A DNA stretch of 64,000 nucleotides from Cellulosimicrobium funkei (GTDB taxonomy: Bacteria; Actinomycetota; Actinomycetes; Actinomycetales; Cellulomonadaceae), in NCBI RefSeq assembly GCF_001019615.1, contig NZ_JNBQ01000010.1, positions 1-64,000 on the forward strand, given 5' to 3'. A model generated the notes under the pieces. That model saw nothing but the letters and a program-made list of their open reading frames with translations, searched no databases and was not told where the DNA came from. Each line of letters starts with the position of its first letter. The stretch's first letter is position 1. Below are positions 40,849-49,125 of the stretch, in pieces. The translations under genes and the position numbers were made by a program.

Positions 40849-41712
40849 ATGAGCGCGACCCCGCCCCCCGTGCCGCCCCAGGTCCCCGCCCCGCACGATG
40901 TCGCCCCGCCCGGGCCGACGGCCGACGCCGGCTACCGCGACGTGCCCGCCGCCGAGGGTGGGAACGCCGGGCGGGGGTGGTGGGACGCGAACGCCGTCGA
41001 GTACCTCGACGAGCACGGGGCGTTCCTCGGCGCCGCCGACTTCTGCTGGTGCCCCGAGGGGCTGCGGGAGCGCGACGCCCGGCTGCTCGGCGACGTGGCG
41101 GGACTCCGCGTGCTCGAGGTCGGCGCGGGCGCGGCCCAGTGCTCGCGCTGGCTCGCGACGCAGGGGGCGCACGTGGTCGCGACGGACGTCTCCCGGGGGA
41201 TGCTCGCCGCGGGGACGGCGCTCGACCGGGCCACGGGGGTCCGGGTCCCGGCGGTCCAGGCGGACGCGCGCCGCCTGCCGTTCGCGGACGACGTCTTCGA
41301 CGTCGCGTTCACGTCGTTCGGCGCGATCCCGTTCGTCCCCGACGCCGACGCGATCCACCGCGAGGTCGCGCGCGTGCTGCGGCCCGGCGGCACGTGGACG
41401 TTCTCCGTCACGCACCCCACCCGCTGGGCCTTTCCCGACGACCCGAGCGAGCACGGGCTGACCGCGAACCGCTCCTACTTCGACCGCCGGCCCTACGTCG
41501 AGACCGACGACGCCGGCCGCGTCGTCTACGCGGAGTACCACCGCACCCTGGGCGACCACGTGCGCGAGGTGGTCGCCGCCGGGCTGGAGCTGCTCGACGT
41601 CGTCGAGCCCGAGTGGCCGGCCGACAACACCGAGGTGTGGGGCGGCTGGGGACCGGTGCGCGGCGCGTATCTGCCCGGGACCGCGATCCTCCGCACGCGC
41701 CTCCCGGGCTGA
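40849..41712 (+). CDS. class I SAM-dependent methyltransferase
   Basis: This 287-aa methyltransferase of the UbiE/type-11 fold has the SAM motif LRVLEVGAGAAQCSRWLA near residue 85, the acidic VVATDVSRGML, DARRLPFADDVFDVAFTSF and ARVLRPGGTWTFSV. The first 30 residues are Pro-rich. The C-terminal half (RSYFDRRPYVETDD) resembles a subgroup seen next to polA in actinobacteria. The substrate is unknown. ATG 40849 follows GGGAGA. It converges on polA with a 10-bp gap. Confidence 0.88.
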   Translation: MSATPPPVPPQVPAPHDVAPPGPTADAGYRDVPAAEGGNAGRGWWDANAVEYLDEHGAFLGAADFCWCPEGLRERDARLLGDVAGLRVLEVGAGAAQCSRWLATQGAHVVATDVSRGMLAAGTALDRATGVRVPAVQADARRLPFADDVFDVAFTSFGAIPFVPDADAIHREVARVLRPGGTWTFSVTHPTRWAFPDDPSEHGLTANRSYFDRRPYVETDDAGRVVYAEYHRTLGDHVREVVAAGLELLDVVEPEWPADNTEVWGGWGPVRGAYLPGTAILRTRLPG

Positions 41713-41722
41713 CGCGTCCGGG

Positions 41723-44407
41723 TCAGTGACCCGCCTCGTGCCACGTGGCGCCGACGCCGACCGAGACGTCGAGCGGCACGTCGAGGTCCGCCGCCGCGCC
41801 CATCTGCGTGCGCAGCACCTCCTCGACCACGTCGCGCTCGCCCGGTGCGACCTCGACCACGAGCTCGTCGTGCACCTGGAGGAGCAGCCGCGAGCGCAGC
41901 CCGCGCTCGTCGATCGCGCGCTGCACGTTGAGCATCGCGACCTTGATGATGTCGGCCGCGCTGCCCTGGATCGGCGCGTTGAGGGCCATGCGCTCAGCCA
42001 TCTGGCGTCGCTGACGGTTGTCGCTCGTGAGGTCGGGCAGGTACCGACGGCGCCCGAGGATGGTCGCCGTGTAGCCCGTGGCGCGTGCCTCGTCGACGAC
42101 GCCCGTGAGGTAGTCGCGCACGCCGCCGAAGCGCTCGAAGTAGTCGTCCATGAGCTTCTGCGCCTCGCCCACCTCGATGGTGAGCTGCTGCGACAGTCCG
42201 AACGCCGACAGCCCGTACGCCAGGCCGTAGGACATCGCCTTGATCTTCGAGCGCATCGCGGGCGTCACCTCGGCCGCCGGGACCTCGAACACGCGCGACC
42301 CGACGTAGGAGTGCAGGTCCTCGCCGGACCGGAACGCCTCGATGAGGCCCTCGTCGCCCGACAGGTGCGCCATGATGCGCATCTCGATCTGGCTGTAGTC
42401 GGCGGTCATGAGCGTCTCGTAGCCCTCGCCGACGACGAACGCGCGCCGGATGCGGCGGCCCGCCTCCGTGCGGATCGGGATGTTCTGGAGGTTCGGGTCG
42501 GTCGAGCTGAGGCGTCCGGTCGCCGCGATGGTCTGCTGGAACGTCGTGTGGATCCGTCCGTCGTCCGCGACGGACTTGAGCAGGCCCTCCACCGTCTGGC
42601 GCAGGCGCGAGGCGTCGCGGTGCGCGAGAAGGTGCTCGAGGAACGGGTGCTGGGTCTTCACGAAGAGGTCCGCGAGCGCCGACGCGTCGGTCGTGTAGCC
42701 CGTCTTGATCTTCTTCGTCTTGGGCATGCCGAGCTGGTCGAACAGGACCTCCTGGAGCTGCTTGGGCGAGCCCAGGTTCACCTCGCGCCCGATCACCGCG
42801 TACGCCTCGGCCGCGGCCGTCGCGACGAGGTCGCCGAAGTGCTGCTCGAGCTCGCGCAGGTACTCGACGTCCGCCGCGATGCCGCGCTGCTCCATGCGCG
42901 CGAGCACCTGGGAGAGCGGCAGCTCGAGCTCGGAGAGGAGCGTCGTGGCTCCGCGGTCCTCGAGCTCGCCCGCGAGGACCTCGCCGAGCTGCGCGACGGC
43001 GAGCGCGCGCACCGCGTCGCGCTCCTGCTCGCCGCTGCCGTCGAGCGAGAGGTCGAGCGCACCCTGCGCGTCGTTGCCCGCCTCGGTGTCGGGGCGCAGC
43101 TCGCGGTGCAGGTGCCGCACGACGAGGTCGCCGAGGTCGTAGCCGCGCTGGTCGGGGTGGCACAGGTAGGCGGCGAGCTCGGTGTCGAACGTGACGCCCG
43201 CGAGGTCGTAGCCGCGCGCCGCGAGCTCGTGCCAGGCGGACTTCGCGCCGTGCACGACCTTGGGGCGCTCCGGGTCCGCGAGCCACGCGGCCAGCGCCTC
43301 GTCGTCGGCACCCGCCACGTCGGCGAGCTCGAGCGCGACGGCCGCCCCGGCGTCGTCGGACACCGCGAGGCCCCACGCGTCCCCGCCGCCCGGCACGGCC
43401 TTGCCGGCCACCTCGACGCCCAGCGGGCGCGCGCCGCGCTCGGCGAGCCACGCGCCCAGGCCGCCCGGCAGGACGTCGGCGAGCGTGACGTCGAACCCCG
43501 CCTCGGCCTCGACCTCGCCCTCGGGGGCGATCGCGAACAACCGGTCGCGCAGGGCCCGGAACTCCAGGGCGTCGAGCACGCGGTGGGCGGCCTCGCGGTC
43601 CCACGGGCGCGTCGCGAGGTCGTCGGGGCCGACGGGCAGCTCGAGGTCGCGCAGGAGCGCGTTGAGCTGTCGGTTGAGGCGGACCTGGTCGAGGTGCGCG
43701 CGCAGGTTCTCCCCCGCCTTGCCCTTGATCTCGTCCGCGTGGTCGAGCAGGCCGTCGAGGTCGCCGTAGGCCGTGATCCACTTCGCGGCGGTCTTGGGGC
43801 CGACGCCGGGGATGCCCGGCAGGTTGTCCGACGTCTCGCCCACGAGCGCGGCGAGGTCCGGGTAGCGCTCGGGCGGCACGCCGTACTTCTCGACGACCGC
43901 GGCGCTGTCCATGCGCGCGAGCTCCGAGACGCCCTTCTTGGGGTAGAGCACCGTGACGTCGGGCCCGACGAGCTGGAACGAGTCGCGGTCGCCCGAGCAG
44001 ACGAGGACCTCCATCCCGGCCGCCGCGCCCTGCGTGGCGAGCGTCGCGAAGATGTCGTCCGCCTCGTAGCCCTCGCGCTCGAGCGTCGGGATGTGCAGCG
44101 TCTCGAGGATCTCCTTGATGAGCGGGACCTGGCCGCGGAACGGCTCGGGCGAGGACTCGCGCGTCCCCTTGTAGCTCGGGAGGATCTCCGTGCGGAACGA
44201 CTGGCGACCCGCGTCGAACGCGACCGCGACGTGCGTCGGCTCCTCGTCGCGCAGGAGGTTGATGAGCATCGACGTGAACCCGTACACCGCGTTCGTGTGC
44301 TGCCCCGTGGTCGTCGAGAAGTTCTCCGCCGGGAGCGCGAAGAACGCGCGGTAGGCCATGGAGTGTCCGTCGATGAGCAGGAGGCGAGGTCGCGCGGAGG
44401 TCGTCAC
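41723..44407 (-). CDS. polA: DNA polymerase I
   Basis: PolA fills gaps in repair and removes RNA primers. The 894-aa protein has the 5'-3' exonuclease domain (LLLIDGHSMAYRAFFALP, then GIPGVGPKTAAKW with the helix-hairpin-helix), a 3'-5' exonuclease-like domain in which I do not see the full acidic set, and the polymerase domain with MTADYSQIEMRIMAHLSGD, YGLAYGLSAFGLSQQL and LLQVHDELVVEV. GTG 44407 is taken as start; an ATG at 44428 is also in frame. It is divergent from a thioesterase gene. Confidence 0.95.
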   Translation of the reverse strand: MTTSARPRLLLIDGHSMAYRAFFALPAENFSTTTGQHTNAVYGFTSMLINLLRDEEPTHVAVAFDAGRQSFRTEILPSYKGTRESSPEPFRGQVPLIKEILETLHIPTLEREGYEADDIFATLATQGAAAGMEVLVCSGDRDSFQLVGPDVTVLYPKKGVSELARMDSAAVVEKYGVPPERYPDLAALVGETSDNLPGIPGVGPKTAAKWITAYGDLDGLLDHADEIKGKAGENLRAHLDQVRLNRQLNALLRDLELPVGPDDLATRPWDREAAHRVLDALEFRALRDRLFAIAPEGEVEAEAGFDVTLADVLPGGLGAWLAERGARPLGVEVAGKAVPGGGDAWGLAVSDDAGAAVALELADVAGADDEALAAWLADPERPKVVHGAKSAWHELAARGYDLAGVTFDTELAAYLCHPDQRGYDLGDLVVRHLHRELRPDTEAGNDAQGALDLSLDGSGEQERDAVRALAVAQLGEVLAGELEDRGATTLLSELELPLSQVLARMEQRGIAADVEYLRELEQHFGDLVATAAAEAYAVIGREVNLGSPKQLQEVLFDQLGMPKTKKIKTGYTTDASALADLFVKTQHPFLEHLLAHRDASRLRQTVEGLLKSVADDGRIHTTFQQTIAATGRLSSTDPNLQNIPIRTEAGRRIRRAFVVGEGYETLMTADYSQIEMRIMAHLSGDEGLIEAFRSGEDLHSYVGSRVFEVPAAEVTPAMRSKIKAMSYGLAYGLSAFGLSQQLTIEVGEAQKLMDDYFERFGGVRDYLTGVVDEARATGYTATILGRRRYLPDLTSDNRQRRQMAERMALNAPIQGSAADIIKVAMLNVQRAIDERGLRSRLLLQVHDELVVEVAPGERDVVEEVLRTQMGAAADLDVPLDVSVGVGATWHEAGH

Positions 44408-44426
44408 GGGTGCCAACCTACAGTCC

Positions 44427-44909
44427 ATGACCGACACGCACGGCCCCGACCGGGCCACCGACCCCACCGCGCCCACGCCCCCCGCGACCGAGGCCGCCGA
44501 GGCCCCGCGCCACGCCTACGAGGCCATGGGCCTGCGCACCGAGGGCACGCTCATCGAGCGCATGGGCATCGAGCTGGGGGAAGTGAGCGCCGAGCGCGTC
44601 ACGGCGCGCATGCCGGTGGCGGGCAACACGCAGCCCGCCGGGCTGCTGCACGGTGGCGCGTCGGTAATGCTCGCCGAGACGCTCGGGTCGATCGCCGCCC
44701 AGCTCCACGGCGGGCCCGGGCGCGCCGCGGTGGGGATCGAGGTCAACGCGACGCACCACCGAGGGGTGCGCGACGGCTGGGTCCACGGGGAGGCCGTCGC
44801 CGTGCATCGGGGACGCACGACGGCGAGCTACGAGATCGTGGTGTCCGACGACGCGGGGCGTCGCGTGTGCACGGCACGCCTCACGTGCATGATCCTCAGC
44901 CTGGACTGA
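44427..44909 (+). CDS. hotdog-fold acyl-CoA thioesterase
   Basis: This 160-aa PaaI/MenI-like thioesterase has the catalytic stretch NTQPAGLLHGGASVMLAETLGS with the conserved Gly-Gly and Glu, and GIEVNATHHRGVRDG. Members hydrolyse 1,4-dihydroxy-2-naphthoyl-CoA (menaquinone synthesis) or phenylacetyl-type CoA esters; the sequence does not decide which. ATG 44427 begins MTDTHGPD; a frame open upstream lies inside polA. It is divergent from polA. Confidence 0.88.
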   Translation: MTDTHGPDRATDPTAPTPPATEAAEAPRHAYEAMGLRTEGTLIERMGIELGEVSAERVTARMPVAGNTQPAGLLHGGASVMLAETLGSIAAQLHGGPGRAAVGIEVNATHHRGVRDGWVHGEAVAVHRGRTTASYEIVVSDDAGRRVCTARLTCMILSLD

Positions 44910-44926
44910 CCAGGACGCGTCGTAGC

Positions 44927-44950
44927 CCGGCGGCCCGCACGGGCCGCCGG
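44927..44950. terminator. bidirectional hairpin between thioesterase and GNAT genes
   Basis: A perfect 10-bp stem with a GCAC loop (arms 44927-44936 and 44941-44950) stands between two convergent genes. Confidence 0.65.
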
Positions 44951-44964
44951 TGGGCGGCCGTCGC

Positions 44965-45630
44965 TCAGCCGGGCAGGGTCTCGCGGGCCTCGACCGGCGT
45001 CACCACGCCGCTGCGGCTGCGGTACTCCGCCTGGAACTCGCGCAGGTCGACGGGGCCGGACATCGTCTCGGTCCGAGCCCGGCGGCGACGAGCGATGAGG
45101 TCCTCGAGGGACCGGGTGCCCCGCCGGGTGGGCGTGAGGTCGGCCGCGAGGCGGCGCTGGAGCACCGCCGTCGACACGACGCGGTGACCCGCGACCGGGC
45201 CGAAGCCGAGCCGCGCCAGGAAGCGCTGGACGCCGCGAGAGCCGGGGATCGGCACCGAGTAGACGTGCGTCGCGCCCGAGGTGGCGGCGAGGTCGGCGGT
45301 GGCGCTGAGCAGCGCGTGGCCCACGCCGCGGCGGCGCGCGTCCTCGCCGACGTAGACGGCCTCGACGTACAGGCTGGGCTCGTCGGCGAACAGGTGCGGG
45401 TCGAGCACGCGCGCCAGCACGAAACCGACGGGGCGGCCGTCGTGCAGGGCGACGAGGACGTTGCCGCCGGGCAGCGTCAGCAGCACCGACAGGTGCCGGA
45501 CCAGCCGGTCCTCGTCGGGCGCGCAGATCTGGGCGCCCGACGCCGACTCGCGTCGGGCCTCCGAGCACAGCACAGCGATCCCCGGCAGGTCGTCACCGAC
45601 CGCGGGCCTGACCTCCACTGCTGGGCGCAC
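44965..45630 (-). CDS. GNAT-family N-acetyltransferase
   Basis: This 221-aa GNAT protein shows EVRPAVGDDLPGIAVLCSEA at the start, VLVALHDGRPVGFVLARVL, the acetyl-CoA loop VYVGEDARRRGVGHALLSA, and RFLARLGFGPV. About 55 C-terminal residues, Arg-rich and ending VTPVEARETLPG, extend beyond the usual domain. The substrate is unknown. GTG 45630 has a strong GGAGG site; the frame upstream is not conserved. A good promoter lies about 160 bp upstream. Confidence 0.85.
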   Translation of the reverse strand: MRPAVEVRPAVGDDLPGIAVLCSEARRESASGAQICAPDEDRLVRHLSVLLTLPGGNVLVALHDGRPVGFVLARVLDPHLFADEPSLYVEAVYVGEDARRRGVGHALLSATADLAATSGATHVYSVPIPGSRGVQRFLARLGFGPVAGHRVVSTAVLQRRLAADLTPTRRGTRSLEDLIARRRRARTETMSGPVDLREFQAEYRSRSGVVTPVEARETLPG

Positions 45631-45788
45631 CGCGCTCCTCCTCGTTCGCACCGTGGGACCGACGGCACCGAGGGACGTGGGGCGCGAGATGGTTCCACGT
45701 CGCTCGGACGGCGCCGTCGGCCGTCGACTGAGCACTACGTGGCGACCGCGTGTCCACCGCCCCGGGAACTGCTGGACGCCAGTCCAAG

Positions 45789-45817
45789 ACGATAGCCCGC
45801 CCGGGGCGCCGTGACAA
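45789..45817 (-). promoter_or_regulatory. promoter of the GNAT gene
   Basis: TTGTCA (45817-45812) and TATCGT (45794-45789) on the minus strand are exactly 17 bp apart. A 5-bp inverted repeat with a 4-nt centre (45774-45787) overlaps the expected start site and could be an operator. Confidence 0.6.
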
Positions 45818-45869
45818 AGGTCCTGCTCAGGACACCCGCCACGGCCGCTGCTCGGTCGCCGACCTGGGC

Positions 45870-46544
45870 TCAGGCGCCGCCGACCTGCTCGATGACGGCG
45901 TCCGCGACCTCGCGCATGGTGAGGCGGCGGTCCATCGACGTCTTCTGGATCCAGCGGAACGACTCCGGCTCCGACAGGCCCATCTTGGTCATGAGCAGAC
46001 CCTTGGCGCGGTCCACGCGCTTGCGCGTCTCGAAGCGCTCCGCCAGGTCCGCGACCTCGGACTCGAGCGCCGTGATCTGGGAGTAGCGCGAGATCGCGAT
46101 CTCGACCGCGGGCAGCAGGTCCGCCGGCGTGAACGGCTTGACGACGTAGGCCATGGCCCCCGCGTCGCGCGCCCGCTCGACGAGCTCCGCCTGCGAGAAC
46201 GCCGTCAGCAGGACGACGGGCGCGGCGTGCGCCTTGCCGATCTGCTCCGCGGCGGAGATGCCGTCGAGCTCGGGCATCTTCACGTCCATGACGACGACGT
46301 CGGGCTTGAGCTCGAGCGCCAGCTTCACCGCCGTGGCGCCGTCGCCGGCCTCGCCGACGACGTCGAACCCGGCGTCGCGCAGCGTCTCGACCACGTCGAG
46401 ACGGATCAGGGCCTCGTCCTCGGCGACGACCGCGCGGCGCGCGGGACGGCCCGACGAGGCGGGGGTCGCGGCGGGCTCGGGCTCGATCATCGGGGGCAGG
46501 TCGAGCGGCTGCTTGTCCTCGGGCTGCGCTGTCTGGTCACTCAC
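45870..46544 (-). CDS. pdtaR: ANTAR-domain response regulator, PdtaR type
   Basis: This 224-aa regulator has a receiver domain (VVAEDEALIRLD, phospho-acceptor Asp87 in VVVMDVKMPELDG, LLTAFSQ, YVVKPF) and an ANTAR RNA-binding domain near the C-terminus (RFETRKRVDRAKGLLMTKMG, SFRWIQKTSMDRRLTM). ANTAR proteins act by antitermination on hairpin-pair targets. It closely resembles mycobacterial PdtaR (Rv1626), whose partner is the kinase PdtaS; no kinase gene is in this window. GTG 46544 is the start. Confidence 0.92.
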   Translation of the reverse strand: MSDQTAQPEDKQPLDLPPMIEPEPAATPASSGRPARRAVVAEDEALIRLDVVETLRDAGFDVVGEAGDGATAVKLALELKPDVVVMDVKMPELDGISAAEQIGKAHAAPVVLLTAFSQAELVERARDAGAMAYVVKPFTPADLLPAVEIAISRYSQITALESEVADLAERFETRKRVDRAKGLLMTKMGLSEPESFRWIQKTSMDRRLTMREVADAVIEQVGGA

Positions 46545-46681
46545 GGGGTTCACTGTAGTGCGCCGTACCCCCTGCCGCCCCCGCGTTTCGCCCTCGGAGG
46601 AGTGTGATTCTCGTGAAGGCGGGCACGTGTGGTTCGATGGTGCACGCGCTGCGGACCCGGTGACCGGCCCCGCCGCGCACC

Positions 46682-46755
46682 GCCCCGGTAGCCCAACCGG
46701 CAGAGGCGTTCGGCTCAAACCCGATCCAGTGTGGGTTCGAATCCCACCCGGGGCA
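46682..46755 (+). tRNA. tRNA-Leu(CAA)-like, short variable loop
   Basis: A 74-nt cloverleaf can be drawn. The acceptor stem is 46682-46688 with 46748-46754 (7 bp). The D arm has a short stem. The anticodon stem is 46709-46713 with 46721-46725 (one U-U mismatch), with loop CTCAAAC and anticodon CAA at 46716-46718. The variable loop is 5 nt (46726-46730). The T stem has 5 perfect pairs around TTCGAAT, and the discriminator is A46755. CCA is not encoded. CAA reads the Leu codon UUG, but bacterial tRNA-Leu normally has a long variable arm, which is absent. This is not a GC accident: every arm pairs. Confidence 0.85.
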
Positions 46756-46881
46756 CCCTCTACCTCCTGACCTCGTCCCGGCGTCGTGACGCGCAGGAAA
46801 CCGCAGGAAACACTCGCGACACACCCCGCTCGTACCGTCCGGAGCAGGGCGCGTCGCCGTGCGTCCGGGTGGGAGGTGGGC

Positions 46882-49125
46882 GTGCTCGAGCACGTGGACC
46901 CGTTCGTGGGCACGGGTGTGACCGATCTCCCGGCGCCGACCGGCCTCGCCGCGACGTGGTGGTCCCCCAAGCCGCTCGTGGGCAACACCCACCCCGGAGC
47001 CACCCATCCGCTCGGGATGGTCTCGGCGTGCGCCTACTCGGGCGCCTACCCGACGGGGTACGGCCGGTACGACCTCGGCACCGAGGGCGTGCCTCCCACG
47101 CTGTTCGACCACCCGGTCGCGTCGGGCCTCACGCACTTCCAGCAGTCCGGCACGGGCGCGATCCGCAAGTACTACAACTACGTGCGGGTGACGCCCATGC
47201 TCGAGCCGCTCGACGCGCTCGGCCGGCACTGGGACCTGCTCGACGAGGAGGCCTCCCCCGGCTACTACGCCGCCACGCTGGGCAACGGGGTCCGGTGCGA
47301 GGTCACGGTCGGCCCCAAGAGCGCGGTCCACCGCTACACCTTCCCCGCGCACCCGGACGCGCGCCTCGTCGTTGACCTCTCGCTCGGCGGCCTGGCGATC
47401 CCGTACGGCACGACCGTCCCGCTCCGCGCCCACCTCGCGACGCTCGGCCCGGGGACGGCGGCCGGGGAGATCGTCGTCGAGGGCGCGCCGCTCGCCGTCC
47501 ACCTCGAGTGCGACGCGCACCCGTGGCGGCAGATGCTCTGGTACGACCGCCGCCTCATGCCGGGCAGCACCCGCCTGGACTTCGCGGACATCCGGCCGAC
47601 GACGCTGCGCCCCTTCGGCCTCCTCTGGGCGGGCCCGACGACGGCCGGTCAGGTCGTCGAGGTCCGGCTCGGCTTCTCGCTGCGCGGGCCCGAGCAGGCG
47701 CACGCGAACCTCCGCGCGGACTGCGGCCCCGGCCCCGCGGCCTTCGCCGCCCGGCACGAGGGCACCACGACAACGTGGGCGCAGCACCTCGACCGGATCG
47801 AGGTCGAGTGCCCCGACCCGGCACGCCGCACGGTCTTCGCGACGGCCCTGTACCACGCGCTGCTCAAGCCCTGCCTCGCCCCGGACGAGAGCCCCTTCTG
47901 GCCCGGCGACACGCCGTTCGCCTTCGACGTGTCGACGATGTGGGACATCTACCGGACCCAGCTCCCCCTCCTCACGACCTTCTGGCCGGAGCGCGCCGTC
48001 GAGCTCGCGACCGCGCTCCTGCACGTCTGCGAGGAGGAGGGGAACTTCCCGATCGGGTACCGGATGGCGCGCGGGGCCGACCGCTTCTCGCGCCAGGCGA
48101 GCGCGCTCGCGCACACGTTCCTCGCCGACCTGTGCGCCCTCGACGAGCCGGGCATCGACTGGGACTGGGCGCTCGTGCACCTGCACGCCGACCTGCGCCG
48201 GACCTACGGCGAGGACTACCTCCTGCACGGTGTCGCGCACCCGATCAGCCACACGCTCGACCTCGCGTTCGGCTACTGGTGCACCGCGCTCGTCGCGCGC
48301 CGCGTCGGCGACCACGCGCTCGCCGACGAGCTCACGCGGCACGCCCGCGGGTGGGTGAACGCCTTCGATCCCGCCACCGGGCTGCTGCACGACTCGACCT
48401 TCTACGAGGGCGGCCGGTGGAACTACTCCTTCCGCCTCGTGCACGACATGGCGGCGCGGATCGCGCTCGCGGGCGGCGACGACGCGTTCGTCGCGCTCCT
48501 CGACCGGTTCTTCGGCGTCGGCGCGCCGGCCGTGACGCAGCCGGGCGAGCGGCCGTCCGTGGCCGAGATGACCGCCGGGTACGCGCTGAACCGTTTCGAA
48601 GGGCTGAACAACGAGCCCGACATGGAGGCGCCGTGGGCCTACCACTACGCCGGGCGTCCCGACCGGACCGCCGAGGTCGTGCACGCGGCGGTCCACCAGC
48701 GCTTCGGCACCGGGCCGGGCGGCCTGCCCGGCAACGACGACTCGGGCGCGCTGAGCTCATGGTACGTCTGGGCGTCGCTCGGCCTGTTCCCGGTCGCCGG
48801 GCAAGGGATCTTCCTCGTCAGCGTGCCGTCGTTCGTCGAGTCCCGCCTCCGCGTCCCCGGCGGGACGCTCACGATCGAGACCACCGGCTTCGTCGAGCCC
48901 GGCCCGCGCACGCCGCCGCAGCACGTGCGCGCCGCGTGGCTCGACGGCCGTCCGCTCGACGGGACCTGGCTCCCCGCGACGCGCGTGCGCCGCGGCGGGC
49001 GCCTCGTCCTCGAGCTCGGGAAGCACCCCACGGACTGGGGCACCGCACCCGAGCACCGGCCTCCGTCGTACCCCGACGGGAGCCCCGCACGCCACCCGAC
49101 CGACCAGACCTCGGAGACGTCATGA
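46882..49125 (+). CDS. GH92-family alpha-mannosidase, apparently cytoplasmic
   Basis: This 747-aa glycoside hydrolase of family 92 comprises calcium-dependent exo-alpha-mannosidases, mostly alpha-1,2. Family marks are VDPFVGTG and GNTHPGATHPLGMVS at the N-terminus, HFQQSGTGAIR, DVSTMWDIYRTQLPL, GRWNYSF, NNEPDMEAPWAYHY, and GNDDSGALSSWYVW near residue 620, which holds the catalytic acidic residues. No signal peptide is seen, unusual for a family that often acts outside the cell. GTG 46882 has GGGAGG 5 bases upstream. Its stop overlaps the ATG of a glycosyltransferase gene (ATGA). Confidence 0.92.
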   Translation: MLEHVDPFVGTGVTDLPAPTGLAATWWSPKPLVGNTHPGATHPLGMVSACAYSGAYPTGYGRYDLGTEGVPPTLFDHPVASGLTHFQQSGTGAIRKYYNYVRVTPMLEPLDALGRHWDLLDEEASPGYYAATLGNGVRCEVTVGPKSAVHRYTFPAHPDARLVVDLSLGGLAIPYGTTVPLRAHLATLGPGTAAGEIVVEGAPLAVHLECDAHPWRQMLWYDRRLMPGSTRLDFADIRPTTLRPFGLLWAGPTTAGQVVEVRLGFSLRGPEQAHANLRADCGPGPAAFAARHEGTTTTWAQHLDRIEVECPDPARRTVFATALYHALLKPCLAPDESPFWPGDTPFAFDVSTMWDIYRTQLPLLTTFWPERAVELATALLHVCEEEGNFPIGYRMARGADRFSRQASALAHTFLADLCALDEPGIDWDWALVHLHADLRRTYGEDYLLHGVAHPISHTLDLAFGYWCTALVARRVGDHALADELTRHARGWVNAFDPATGLLHDSTFYEGGRWNYSFRLVHDMAARIALAGGDDAFVALLDRFFGVGAPAVTQPGERPSVAEMTAGYALNRFEGLNNEPDMEAPWAYHYAGRPDRTAEVVHAAVHQRFGTGPGGLPGNDDSGALSSWYVWASLGLFPVAGQGIFLVSVPSFVESRLRVPGGTLTIETTGFVEPGPRTPPQHVRAAWLDGRPLDGTWLPATRVRRGGRLVLELGKHPTDWGTAPEHRPPSYPDGSPARHPTDQTSETS

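Noticed and set aside
41726-45187. Plus-strand open frame of 1153 codons opposite polA
   Set aside because: No recognisable domain, Arg/Glu/Val-rich composition, and it conflicts with well-conserved polA and the thioesterase gene.
46545-46681. Protein-coding frame extending from the ANTAR regulator through the tRNA region
   Set aside because: The extension covers the tRNA on the opposite strand and has no conserved residues. The regulator starts well at GTG 46544.
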